64,000 bases of DNA from an uncultured Candidatus Saccharibacteria bacterium (lineage in GTDB: Bacteria > Patescibacteriota > Saccharimonadia > Saccharimonadales > Saccharimonadaceae), in NCBI GenBank assembly GCA_946530965.1, contig CAMNAK010000002.1, forward strand, positions 248,001 through 312,000, given 5' to 3'. A program made the translations under genes and the position numbers. Of this stretch, positions 42,070-50,585 are shown piece after piece (position 1 is the first letter of the stretch; each line of letters begins with the position of its first letter). The notes below the pieces were generated by a model, which saw only the letters and a program-made list of their open reading frames with translations, made no database searches and was not told the origin of the DNA.

Positions 42070-42447
42070 CTATTTAGCTTCTTTTGCTGCAGCTTTTTTG
42101 GTTGTAGTTTTCTTTGCTGCTGGCTTCTTTGCTGCAGTAGTTTTCTTTGCAGTTGTAGCCTTGGTTGCAGTTTTCTTAGCAGCTGCTTTCTTTGCTGGCT
42201 TTGCGCCAGATAGAGCCTTTGCTAGTTTTGCAAGATTTGCCTTGCGGCGGCTAGCAGTGTTCTTCTTGATAAGGCCCTTCTTGTAAGCCTTGTCGATAGC
42301 GGACTGAGCGGCGGAAAGATTCTTTGTGCTTGGGTCTTTTGCGACAGCCTTGCGGGTGCTTGTGATCTCTTTCTTAATCGCTTCGTTCTTAGCTTTGCGC
42401 TTGATAGCTTGGCGCGCAGCTTTCTTCGCAGATTTAATAATCGGCAT
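42070..42447 (-). CDS. rpsT: 30S ribosomal protein S20 with histone H1-like tail
   Basis: The first 85 residues are S20, a three-helix 16S rRNA-binding protein: MPIIKSAKKAARQAIKRKAKN, then LSAAQSAIDKAYKKGLIKKNTASRRKANLAK. A tail of about 40 residues made of Lys, Ala and Thr follows (PAKKAAAKKTATKATTAKK type), like histone H1 tails and the tails seen on some bacterial DNA-binding proteins. The total is 125 residues against 87 in E. coli. The promoter is TATAAT on the minus strand at about 42495, with a leader of about 50 bases and an AAAGGA ribosome site. Confidence 0.95.
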   Translation of the reverse strand: MPIIKSAKKAARQAIKRKAKNEAIKKEITSTRKAVAKDPSTKNLSAAQSAIDKAYKKGLIKKNTASRRKANLAKLAKALSGAKPAKKAAAKKTATKATTAKKTTAAKKPAAKKTTTKKAAAKEAK

Positions 42448-42567
42448 TAAATTCTATTCCTTTAAATATTATTTATACAATTAATTACATATTATAAGCT
42501 AAAATTCTCTAAAAGTAAAGGGTAACCCCTGTTATGCTCTGTTGTTATCTTAAAACCTTAGTTGTAC

Positions 42568-42596
42568 CCCTTGCAAAGCTCTTGTGCTTATGCTAA
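42568..42596 (+). promoter_or_regulatory. Promoter of the degenerate DHH gene
   Basis: TTGCAA, 17 bases, TAATCT, preceded by GCTTATGC as an extended -10; the leader to ATG 42636 is about 30 bases. Confidence 0.55.
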
Positions 42597-42635
42597 TCTA
42601 GGCTTATAAAAGGTCAAAAATAAAAAGAGAAAAAC

Positions 42636-44666
42636 ATGGCAAACGATAATAATAAGGGTAAGGGCACCCCTAATATCTTGACGCAAGTCGCGAATCGTAT
42701 CCGCGAATGTAGCAATGTCTTGGTCGCCCTTTCAAAGAATCCAAGCATCGATGAATTAACGGCCGCACTCGGTCTAACTTTTGTACTAGATAAAATGGGG
42801 AAGCGCGCGACCGCAATCTTCTCTGGAGATATCCCAAACATCATCGAGTTTTTGCAGCCAGAAAAAACCTTCGAGCAGAATACGAACAGTCTTCAGGATT
42901 TCATTATTGCTCTAGATAAGGAAAAGGCTGACCATATTCGCTACAAGATTGATGGTGACTATGTTAAGGTCTATATCACTCCATACAAAACCACCATCTC
43001 CGAAAAGGATATGGAATTTAGCCATGGTGACTTTAACGTTGACCTAGTTATCTCTTTGAATGTTGCAAGCGCCAAGGATCTTGATGGTGCTCTAACTGAG
43101 TATGGCAGAATCATGCATGATGCTAGCTCGATTAATATTTCTGCCTCCGCTCCTGGCAAGTTTGCTGATCTTGAATGGGGTAGTCCAGAGGCTTCCTCTA
43201 TCTCTGAAATGATTTCCATCCTCTCGAACGAGCTACGCGAGCCAGATAATCCTCTAATGGATAACAATATTGCAACGACTCTTCTTACGGGTATTATCTC
43301 TGCTACAAATCGCTTCTCGAACGAACGTACGACTGCAGATACTTTGGCTACAGCTTCTGCTCTTATGGCAGAGGGCGCTGATCAGCAGCTTATCTCCAAG
43401 AATGTTCCAGTAGATATTTTGACTCAAAAGCCAGAGCCAAAAGAGGAAGAACCAGAAGAAAAGAAAGAAGAATCAAAAGAAGAAAAAACTGAATCGGAAG
43501 AAAAAACAGAAGAGAAATCCGAACCAGAGCCAGAAAAGAAAGAAGAGTCTGCTAAGCCAGTGGATCCAACCGATTTCGCAATTTCTCACCAGGCCGAAAA
43601 GAAGGAAGAAAAAGTTGAAGCTCCAGCTTCAGAAACGCCTGTAGAAGAAAAGTCGGTTGAGGCTCCAGAACCTCCGGCAGAGGAAGATGACAAAGATATT
43701 GCGATCCCGAAACCAGAGCACAAGACCGAGCTAGAAGAGCGCCCAGTAAATAAGGTTAACGAAGATGAAGCTGCGGCTAAGCAGGCTGAGGATAATAATG
43801 ATATCAAGCTTGATGATGACGATGGTGGCGCAAAGCGCAATATTGCTCCACTTGATCAGGCTATGCTACCACCTGAACCGCCAAAAGATTATGCTCAGAT
43901 GCTCGATACTGAGCTCAAGGCTTCTGGTGCGGATAAAATGTATGTTCCGTCGTCTGTTGATGATTCTCCAACGCTCAGGAGTACGGATCCAACTCCAGCT
44001 CCAATGGCTCCACCAAGCAATGTCGAAGTCCCGGCTGCAGAGATTGGCCCGTCTGGCATTTTGCCGCCTCCGCCAGTTCCACTCTCCGCTATGATGCCAC
44101 CATCAAACCCTGAACCAGAAGAACCTAAGGACATATTTGAAGAAGCTGGAAGCTATATTCCAACCCCATCTGCCCTTGACGAGAGCAAGCCTGCTCCAAA
44201 GGAAGCTCCTACTAAAGAGGCTCCAGTTCAAACTCCAGCTCCAGCCCCAGCCCCATCGGAACCAACTCCAGCTCCAGCAGAGGAAGTTGGTCATATTCCG
44301 ACCGCAAATGAAATTGTTGCAAAACTTCAGAAAGAAAAAGCTGAGCAACAGAAAAAGGCCGCCGAGATTCCGGTTATGCCTGCCGTAAAATTGCAGATTC
44401 CAAGTCAGCCAACCGCTCCAGCGTTAGCGGGTGCGGCTAGTGCTCCAGCGACTCCTGCCGCTCAGGCTCCTGCAGCTACTCCAGCTCCTTCGGCTCCGGC
44501 TGGCGCATCTTTGGCTCCACGCCCAAGCACTCCGCCTACTATTTCTGCCGCTTCGGTTCCTGGCGCCAATCCTGCTAGCGCCGCTCCGGCTCCATCCCCA
44601 GCTCCAGCGCCTACGCCAAGCACGATTCAGGATGATCCTGGCGCCTTCCATATTCCTGGAATGTAG
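42636..44666 (+). CDS. Degenerate DHH-family protein with long Pro/Ala/Glu-rich tail
   Basis: 676 residues. The first 265 follow the DHH phosphoesterase plan (NrnA/pAp phosphatase type): RIRECSNVLVALSKNPSIDELTAALGL, then a lobe ending in FADLEWGSPEASSISEMISIL and TTLLTGIISATNRFSN. The catalytic residues are gone: NPSIDELTA stands where xPDxDAxGS is expected, and INISASAPGKF stands where the DHH motif belongs. It is therefore probably a binding protein rather than a nuclease. The remaining 400 residues are low-complexity: acidic Glu/Lys (about 270-400), then Pro/Ala-rich to the end. It is probably co-transcribed with the HAD gene. Confidence 0.7.
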   Translation: MANDNNKGKGTPNILTQVANRIRECSNVLVALSKNPSIDELTAALGLTFVLDKMGKRATAIFSGDIPNIIEFLQPEKTFEQNTNSLQDFIIALDKEKADHIRYKIDGDYVKVYITPYKTTISEKDMEFSHGDFNVDLVISLNVASAKDLDGALTEYGRIMHDASSINISASAPGKFADLEWGSPEASSISEMISILSNELREPDNPLMDNNIATTLLTGIISATNRFSNERTTADTLATASALMAEGADQQLISKNVPVDILTQKPEPKEEEPEEKKEESKEEKTESEEKTEEKSEPEPEKKEESAKPVDPTDFAISHQAEKKEEKVEAPASETPVEEKSVEAPEPPAEEDDKDIAIPKPEHKTELEERPVNKVNEDEAAAKQAEDNNDIKLDDDDGGAKRNIAPLDQAMLPPEPPKDYAQMLDTELKASGADKMYVPSSVDDSPTLRSTDPTPAPMAPPSNVEVPAAEIGPSGILPPPPVPLSAMMPPSNPEPEEPKDIFEEAGSYIPTPSALDESKPAPKEAPTKEAPVQTPAPAPAPSEPTPAPAEEVGHIPTANEIVAKLQKEKAEQQKKAAEIPVMPAVKLQIPSQPTAPALAGAASAPATPAAQAPAATPAPSAPAGASLAPRPSTPPTISAASVPGANPASAAPAPSPAPAPTPSTIQDDPGAFHIPGM

Positions 44667-44672
44667 GCGAAT

Positions 44673-45440
44673 ATGAATCTGTTTTGTGACGTAGACGGTA
44701 CTTTTTGGCAGCACAGCGATACGAACTTTGTGCAGTACAAAAGAAATATTGAAGCCGTAAAGCGCTTCCGTGCTGCCGGAAATATCTTTGGCTTTGCAAC
44801 TGGCCGTGGCAGGCCTAGCATGCTCCGGAATTTTCCGGACTATATAGAAAACGCAGATTATCTGGTAGTAGATAACGGAAGCTTTGCTGTGGATGTTAAA
44901 AAAGACAAGCTCATTGGTGAGATTGTTTTTGAACCGAGCGAGCTCAAGAGGATTATAGATATCGCTACGAGTTTCTATCCAGATAATCGAATGGCGATTT
45001 CTTATCACGGCTATACGCAGGAGTATCGCTTTCCGATCGCTCCGATAGGAAAAGTTCGTTTATGGCTGCTTAGTGATAGCCTAATCGATCCTCTAATAGA
45101 TAAGATTATCTCTGAGCTTGGTGGTGACAAGATAAAAATGCATCACGAACGCCATGCTGTAAAATCTAGCCTTTCTTGGGTTGGTAGTGAATATAGCGCA
45201 TTTATAAATGTGATGCCTTTCGAATCTGGAAAAGAAGAGGCAATATCTAGACTAGTTAAGAGTGAAAAGCTACAGGGCGAGACGATTGTCTTAGGCGACG
45301 ACCTTAATGATATCGCCATGATAAAACGCTTTAATGGCTACGCAATGCGAGATTCTCATCCGAAATTACTTCAAGAAGTACCGGAAGATCATATCGTAGA
45401 TAGTCCTGAAGAGTTAATAGATAAACTACTAGAGAAATAA
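44673..45440 (+). CDS. HAD-superfamily hydrolase (Cof/IIB type)
   Basis: 255 residues, a cytoplasmic phosphatase of the Cof type that acts on small phosphorylated metabolites. HAD motif I is LFCDVDGTFW (nucleophile first Asp), motif II GFATGRGRPS, the Lys of motif III lies in the ESGKEEAISRL region, and motif IV is IVLGDDLNDIAMI. The IIB cap covers about 85-185. It starts seven bases after the upstream stop, so the two share a transcript. A terminator follows. The substrate cannot be told from sequence. Confidence 0.88.
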   Translation: MNLFCDVDGTFWQHSDTNFVQYKRNIEAVKRFRAAGNIFGFATGRGRPSMLRNFPDYIENADYLVVDNGSFAVDVKKDKLIGEIVFEPSELKRIIDIATSFYPDNRMAISYHGYTQEYRFPIAPIGKVRLWLLSDSLIDPLIDKIISELGGDKIKMHHERHAVKSSLSWVGSEYSAFINVMPFESGKEEAISRLVKSEKLQGETIVLGDDLNDIAMIKRFNGYAMRDSHPKLLQEVPEDHIVDSPEELIDKLLEK

Positions 45441-45470
45441 AAAATATCCTCGAATCGAGGGTATTTTTAG
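45441..45470 (+). terminator. Terminator after the HAD gene
   Basis: ATATCCTCG-AAT-CGAGGGTAT with A and T runs on both sides; it could also end the convergent tRNA-Pro transcript. Confidence 0.85.
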
Positions 45471-45485
45471 TGAAAATTCAAATTA

Positions 45486-45561
45486 TGGTCGGGGTTAGCA
45501 GGCTCGAACTGCTGACCTCGCGCTCCCAAAGCGCGCGCGCTACCAACTGCGCCAAACCCCG
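45486..45561 (-). tRNA. tRNA-Pro (TGG anticodon)
   Basis: The minus strand has acceptor CGGGGTT/AACCCCG, anticodon stem-loop CGCGC-TTTGGGA-GCGCG, T-loop TTCGAGC and encoded CCA. Confidence 0.93.
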
Positions 45562-45603
45562 TCAATAGAGGTATTATATCACAACTATGTTAAAATATAA
45601 AGC

Positions 45604-47019
45604 ATGAAACAGTTCTTTCTTGAGAGACGTCGACTTTTCTGTCTTTTGGCTCCAGCGCTGTTTGGTCTTGTTTATCTATTTTTATGTGTATCTCATCTGG
45701 AACAATCTGTTAATTTGAGTGAATCGCAAAATGTCTTCATGACTCGTTTTGGTGTTTTTGAAGCTATAAAAAACGCTCCGCAGGGCGCGAATTTGCCATT
45801 TTATTATCTTATGCTAAAGATTATTGGACGGGACATTTACTCGCTTCGCTTGTTATCTGCGGTACTTGGCGCGGCCGCAATCTTCTTTATTTTTAAGTGG
45901 ACGAAATACAAATATGGCGCAAAAGCCGCAATTCTTGGCGCACTTTTTGTGAGTATCTGTCCGTTCATGATTCATTCTGGTCAAAGTATCCAGGCGAATA
46001 CTCTAATAATTTTGGAGGCTTTCGCTTCGCTATATTTCTTGCAGCTTGCAATTGATACAAGAGAGAAGAAATGGTGGGTAGTCTATGTAATCATTCTCTC
46101 GCTCGGGCTCTGGACGCATCTATCATTTGCCTTAATTTGGCTTGTTCAATTAATCTATGTCGCTTCGATCTATAAAAAGGAATTCTTTGGCAAGAAGTTA
46201 TTTCTCCTGTTCGTAGTTCCGATTTTTACATTTTTGCCTTGTGTATTCATGCTAAACTTTAGCTCTGTCCCAGAAACGAGCCTAAATACTCTAACAGAAA
46301 CTCTAGCCGAGATGACGCTCTATTCTTCTGCGAACGAAACCAAGTCGCTCTCGTTGCTTCTTTTGCTCGCTGGCATTGTCGCGCTTACTTACCTATTTAT
46401 AAAGACAAAGAAAAAGGCAGTTGCGCCAGTCTTACTGATCGCCATGCTGGTATCTTTGCTCGCGGTCTTGTCTATTATTATCCCTGCTATCTCGTTCTCG
46501 TCGGAAAACCTTGCGGTTGTTCCGGTATCTATCTGCCTACTGGTCGCAATCCTTTTGGCTATCCAAATGAATAAGCGCGTCAAGAAAAACTATCAAAGCC
46601 GAAGAAATCTAAGAATTATAATCTGTAGCGTTATCTTTGTTTCTATTTCTGCTCTCGGTATATACAACGTTTTTGAAAAAGGCAGTTTTGATTTTGAATC
46701 AAATTCCCGCCCGGCTGCCAGCTTGCTCTACAAAAACATTGAAGCATTAAGTTATGGCAAGGAAGTTATTGTTACTTCTTCTGAGGAACTATATTTTGAG
46801 CTCAGTGCTTATGAAACTTCGGCGCATCCAGTCTACTTGCTCGGGAATAGTCAGATTGCAAATCGAATCGACAGTATAGAAGATATGAATAATTTCTGGT
46901 TCGCCTCAATAAACGAAGATGCTCTCCCAGATAGTGATCTAGAAGTAGTCGAGGAGGCCACCTTAAATCTAGATAAATATTCTCCTAGTTATTCCTTGCG
47001 CAAACTATCTGCTAAGTAG
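45604..47019 (+). CDS. GT-C-type membrane glycosyltransferase (PMT/ArnT-like)
   Basis: 471 residues with 11-12 membrane segments. The first external loop carries the acidic SESQN, the place of the catalytic Asp/Glu in GT-C enzymes, and FYYLMLKIIGRDIYSLRLLSAVLGAAAIFFIF is the typical second-third segment of the PMT/GT39-83 families. It probably moves a sugar from a lipid carrier onto a surface protein or polymer. With highly Ser/Thr/Asn-rich giant proteins in the same region, surface-protein glycosylation is a reasonable guess only. TAAAAT lies seven bases before ATG. The C-terminal 120 residues are extracellular. Confidence 0.75.
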   Translation: MKQFFLERRRLFCLLAPALFGLVYLFLCVSHLEQSVNLSESQNVFMTRFGVFEAIKNAPQGANLPFYYLMLKIIGRDIYSLRLLSAVLGAAAIFFIFKWTKYKYGAKAAILGALFVSICPFMIHSGQSIQANTLIILEAFASLYFLQLAIDTREKKWWVVYVIILSLGLWTHLSFALIWLVQLIYVASIYKKEFFGKKLFLLFVVPIFTFLPCVFMLNFSSVPETSLNTLTETLAEMTLYSSANETKSLSLLLLLAGIVALTYLFIKTKKKAVAPVLLIAMLVSLLAVLSIIIPAISFSSENLAVVPVSICLLVAILLAIQMNKRVKKNYQSRRNLRIIICSVIFVSISALGIYNVFEKGSFDFESNSRPAASLLYKNIEALSYGKEVIVTSSEELYFELSAYETSAHPVYLLGNSQIANRIDSIEDMNNFWFASINEDALPDSDLEVVEEATLNLDKYSPSYSLRKLSAK

Positions 47020-47027
47020 TTTCGTGT

Positions 47028-47033
47028 TATAAT
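47028..47033 (+). promoter_or_regulatory. -10 of tRNA-Pro and ftsH
   Basis: TATAAT, nine bases before the tRNA 5' end. I see no terminator between the tRNA and ftsH. Confidence 0.6.
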
Positions 47034-47042
47034 AACCCTTAT

Positions 47043-47118
47043 CGGGGCGTGGCGCAGTTGGTAGCGCGCGCGGTTCGGGACTGCGAGGTCGCCCGTTCAA
47101 GTCGGGTCGCCCCGACCA
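47043..47118 (+). tRNA. tRNA-Pro (CGG anticodon)
   Basis: Acceptor CGGGGCG/CGCCCCG, anticodon stem-loop CGCGG-TTCGGGA-CTGCG, T-loop TTCAAGT and encoded CCA. It lies 24 bases before ftsH in the same direction. Confidence 0.93.
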
Positions 47119-47142
47119 TTTAATGAGTTTTTAGGAGTTTTA

Positions 47143-49038
47143 ATGCCAGAATACAAGAAAACGGCTAACAAAAAGCCAAACAAAAAGAAAACGAACAAAG
47201 TAGCAAACGGTTTCCGTCTTGTTGTTTTTTGGCTAATAATCCTTTGTATTGGCGGCGGCCTATTCGTGACTCTTTCGGGCGGTGAAGGCGGCGCAGAAAC
47301 CGAAAAAGATATTACTACTGTCCTTGGCTACGCTAACGAAGAGAAGCTCGACACGATTATTGTCCGTGGTAACGAACTTCATGTTATCCCTCGTGATGGC
47401 CAAGATTTGCCAAGAATGGTATCTAGAAAAGATGGTTCTGGTACGCTTCAGGAGCAGGGTTTCGAAGAAGCTATTACTTCTGGTAAGGTTAAGATCAAGA
47501 TTGAAGAAAATGTCGATATTATGGGCACTATCCTAGATATCGGTATGATTGTTCTTCCTGTCGTCTTTGTCCTATTGTTCTTGAGCTATATGATGCGTCA
47601 GGCTCAGAGCATGAACAACCAGTCTATGGGCTTCGGCAAGGCTAAGGCTCGTCTCTATGGCAACGAAAAGAAGCGTGTTACTTTCAATGATGTTGCTGGT
47701 AATGAAGCTGCAAAGCAGGATTTGTCCGAAATTGTAGATTTTCTAAAGAGTCCAAAGAAATACGAAAAGCTTGGCGCAAAGATTCCACGCGGTGTTCTTC
47801 TTGCTGGTGATCCAGGTACAGGTAAAACTTTGATGGCTCGTGCTGTTGCTGGCGAGGCAAATGTTCCATTCTTCTCAATCTCTGGTTCTGAATTTGCTGA
47901 AATGTTCGTTGGTGTTGGTGCCTCCCGCGTCCGCGACCTCTTTGATAAAGCCAAAAAGAATGCTCCAAGTATTATCTTCATCGATGAGATTGATGCCGTA
48001 GCACACAAGCGTGATGCAAGAGGTGGCGCTGGTCGCGAAGATGAGCAGACTCTAAATCAGATTCTTGTCGAGATGGATGGTTTCGAAAATGAAACAGGCG
48101 TTATCGTTATCGCCGCAACAAACCGTATCGATATGCTTGATAAGGCTTTGCTACGCCCAGGCCGCTTCGATCGCCATGTTAACGTAACTCTTCCAGAGCG
48201 CAAAGACCGTGTCGAGATTCTAAAGGTTCACTTCAAGAACAAACCAATGGCAAAGGATGTAAAGATTGATGCCCTTGCTGCGAAGACTGCTGGTTCGAGC
48301 GGTGCTGATCTTGCGAACATTGCAAACGAAGCTGCTATTGCCGCTGCGCGCGCAGGCCGCGAAGAAATTACAAATGCAGATATTACGGAAGCCTTCGAAC
48401 GCATCGCAATTGGTCCAGAACGCAAGTCTAAGGTCATGAACGATCAAGAGCGCAAGATAACGGCTTATCATGAAGCTGGTCACGCAATCGTTGGTCATGT
48501 CCTTCCAGATTCCGACCCAGTTCACAAGATTACAATCATTCCGCGTGGTCATGCCGGCGGTGTAACTTGGTTCCTGCCTCCAGAAGATCGCAGTTATAAG
48601 AATGTTTATGAACTAAAAGATATTCTCGCTCGCGCAATGGGCGGTCGTGTTGCAGAACGTATCATGTTTGGTAAAGATGGCGTAACGACTGGCGCAAGCT
48701 CTGATCTTCAGCATGTTGCAGAGCTATCTCGCGAGATGGTAACGACTGAGGGTCTTGGCAACAAGCTACGTGATCAGGTATTTAATTCTGACGAAGTAAA
48801 CTTCTTTGGCGATCGTGCAAGGAACTATTCCGAGAAAACTGCAGAAGTTATCGATCAGGAAATCGCCGATCTTGGTGCCGAAGCAGACAAGCGCGCAGAA
48901 GTTGTCCTAAAGGCAAACATGAAGAGCCTAGATATCTTGGCGAACGCTCTTCTAGAGAAAGAAACGCTCGAAGAAGACGAGGTTGTAAAATTGCTCGAAG
49001 GCGCAACTCTTCCAGAAGAAGCAAAACTTCACGAATAG
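47143..49038 (+). CDS. ftsH: ATP-dependent zinc metalloprotease FtsH
   Basis: A hexameric membrane protease that removes damaged or unassembled membrane proteins and some regulators. Two membrane segments (about 22-46 and 128-151) enclose the external domain. The AAA+ domain has Walker A GDPGTGKT (222-229), Walker [11 protein letters not shown] and the [12 protein letters not shown]. The protease domain has HEAGH with the zinc-binding histidines. The length of 631 is typical. The AGGAG ribosome site lies right after tRNA-Pro with no terminator between, so tRNA and ftsH are probably one transcript. Confidence 0.98.
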   Translation: MPEYKKTANKKPNKKKTNKVANGFRLVVFWLIILCIGGGLFVTLSGGEGGAETEKDITTVLGYANEEKLDTIIVRGNELHVIPRDGQDLPRMVSRKDGSGTLQEQGFEEAITSGKVKIKIEENVDIMGTILDIGMIVLPVVFVLLFLSYMMRQAQSMNNQSMGFGKAKARLYGNEKKRVTFNDVAGNEAAKQDLSEIVDFLKSPKKYEKLGAKIPRGVLLAGDPGTGKTLMARAVAGEANVPFFSISGSEFAEMFVGVGASRVRDLFDKAKKNAPSIIFIDEIDAVAHKRDARGGAGREDEQTLNQILVEMDGFENETGVIVIAATNRIDMLDKALLRPGRFDRHVNVTLPERKDRVEILKVHFKNKPMAKDVKIDALAAKTAGSSGADLANIANEAAIAAARAGREEITNADITEAFERIAIGPERKSKVMNDQERKITAYHEAGHAIVGHVLPDSDPVHKITIIPRGHAGGVTWFLPPEDRSYKNVYELKDILARAMGGRVAERIMFGKDGVTTGASSDLQHVAELSREMVTTEGLGNKLRDQVFNSDEVNFFGDRARNYSEKTAEVIDQEIADLGAEADKRAEVVLKANMKSLDILANALLEKETLEEDEVVKLLEGATLPEEAKLHE

Positions 49039-49047
49039 CAAACAGAA

Positions 49048-49076
49048 ACTGGAGCTACAAACTGCTCCAGTTTTTT
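49048..49076 (+). terminator. ftsH terminator
   Basis: ACTGGAGC and GCTCCAGT with an 8-base loop, followed by TTTTTT. Confidence 0.9.
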
Positions 49077-49116
49077 GTTGTAAAAAATGTTAAAATAAAA
49101 AGCATAAGGAGTATAA

Positions 49117-49872
49117 ATGCAAGATCAAAATAATTTAGGTCAGGCAGCTCAGCCTACCCAAAGCGTTACGGTAAATAACGCATCTCAAAAATCATCAAAA
49201 GGCGCAGTGGTCGCCCTTACAGCAATCCTCGCACTATTAGTCGGTTGTGGTGGTACTTTTGCCGCAATGAAGTTAATTGATAACGGCGAAAACAAGGCTA
49301 ACTGTAGCGACAGCTCAAAGTCTGGCGATAATAATTCTGCAGAACCAAATGGCGCTCCAAATGCAGAAGATCAAAAATATGCAGAGGATCGCAATGCTTA
49401 TGAAGCTCTAAATAACTATATTGATTATAAATATAATATTGTCGGCAAAATTTTATACCCAGAATATCTCTTTCCTGGCGCTAAGCATGAGCAAGTTTCT
49501 TCTGAGCAAACCGACAACGCGCTCATTATAGTCGATAAGTATAGTAGCATCTCCTATGACGATTTTGTCGCTAAGGCGAAAGCAACCTATGCAGATAATA
49601 TTATTAATAGCAATCCTACCCTAGAATCTGATTCATACGCATTCGAAAACTGTGATGGCTCTCTTTGTGTTAGATATTATGGTGGGCTAGGCGGTATAGC
49701 TCCACTTTATGCAACGGATGCTTCCAGATTTGCTAAGGTATCTGATGGTATTTATGAACAGTTCGTATATGAAGACGGCATAGATGGTGTTGGCAAAAAC
49801 TATGTCTATCGCGCTACCTTCGACGCATCTGGTGTTATGACTGACGTAACGGTGACCGAAAAGACAAATTAG
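49117..49872 (+). CDS. Single-pass membrane protein, unknown function
   Basis: 251 residues. A cytoplasmic Gln/Asn-rich start of about 28 residues is followed by one membrane segment with a Cys (VVALTAILALLVGCGGTFAAM). A Ser/Asn/Gly linker and an external domain of about 150 residues follow; it begins with YAEDRNAYEALNNYIDYKYNIVGKI and contains one likely disulfide (NCDGSLC). No known family. TAAAAT and AAGGAG precede the ATG. It is monocistronic, with a terminator on each side. The plan (short inside, one segment, external domain) is like that of several other proteins in this region. Confidence 0.65.
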   Translation: MQDQNNLGQAAQPTQSVTVNNASQKSSKGAVVALTAILALLVGCGGTFAAMKLIDNGENKANCSDSSKSGDNNSAEPNGAPNAEDQKYAEDRNAYEALNNYIDYKYNIVGKILYPEYLFPGAKHEQVSSEQTDNALIIVDKYSSISYDDFVAKAKATYADNIINSNPTLESDSYAFENCDGSLCVRYYGGLGGIAPLYATDASRFAKVSDGIYEQFVYEDGIDGVGKNYVYRATFDASGVMTDVTVTEKTN

Positions 49873-49882
49873 TCCCAAAACG

Positions 49883-49912
49883 AAGAGTAGCCCTCAAAAG
49901 CTACTCTTTTTG
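49883..49912 (+). terminator. Terminator after the gene at 49117
   Basis: AAGAGTAGC and GCTACTCTT with an 8-base loop, then TTTT. Confidence 0.88.
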
Positions 49913-49943
49913 TATCTTATAGAATGGTATAATTATAGAGATT

Positions 49944-50585
49944 ATGTTTAAGAAGCTCAGTAAGAAAAACCTAATCCTGATTCTTTCTGGCTCTGCCATG
50001 CTTCTAGTACTAATCGTTGTGCTTTTTGCAACAATCTTCAAAAAAGACGCTGAGCTTTATGTCTTGGTTGCTCCAAGCACAGCTACAATAAAAATTGATG
50101 GCCACAAGGTAAAAAATGGGCGCGTTCCAATTCGCTCTGGCGAGCATAAAGCTGTCGTATCCGCTGACGGTCTAGAGACAAAAGAACAGAGCTTTACTAT
50201 TTCTAAAGGCGAAACTAAATCTCTAAACCTATATCTAACAGGTCAAAACAATAGCTTTGATTATTACAAATATTATCCAGATGAAATTGAAAACTTGGCG
50301 CTAGTTGCGGATAGCGACGAGGCTACCGAGGCGGTTTCCAAGCTTCGTCATATTGTTACGATCAGAGAATTGCTTCCTTATACGATTGGCTATGATTCTG
50401 GCAGGAAAACTGCAACTTTGAGCCTCGGTGAAAAATGTTCGAAGACTTTCTGTCTCAAAGAAACGGATGAAAATACAGATATGCAAAAGCAAATGCGCGA
50501 AGAAATAAAATCCCTTGGATACAACGCTGACGATTACGAAATAATCTACGAAAGAATCGATACGGTTGAGGCGGAAGAAGAATGA
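49944..50585 (+). CDS. PEGA-domain membrane protein
   Basis: 213 residues. One N-terminal membrane segment (ILILSGSAMLLVLIVVLFATIF) is followed by an external PEGA domain (about 37-105: LYVLVAPSTATIKIDGHKV, VPIRSGEHKAVVSADGLE), a fold found in envelope and surface proteins. The last 45 residues (C..L.ETDENTDM.K, GYNADDYEI) match the end of the protein at 52383, two genes on. TATAAT lies ten bases before the ATG. The TGA stop overlaps the start of the hydrolase gene (ATGA), so the three genes form one operon. Confidence 0.8.
   Translation: MFKKLSKKNLILILSGSAMLLVLIVVLFATIFKKDAELYVLVAPSTATIKIDGHKVKNGRVPIRSGEHKAVVSADGLETKEQSFTISKGETKSLNLYLTGQNNSFDYYKYYPDEIENLALVADSDEATEAVSKLRHIVTIRELLPYTIGYDSGRKTATLSLGEKCSKTFCLKETDENTDMQKQMREEIKSLGYNADDYEIIYERIDTVEAEEE

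Noticed and set aside
44424-45008. ORFs under the Pro/Ala-rich tail and the HAD gene
   Set aside because: Arg/Ser-rich products arise from the complement of the low-complexity Pro/Ala tail.
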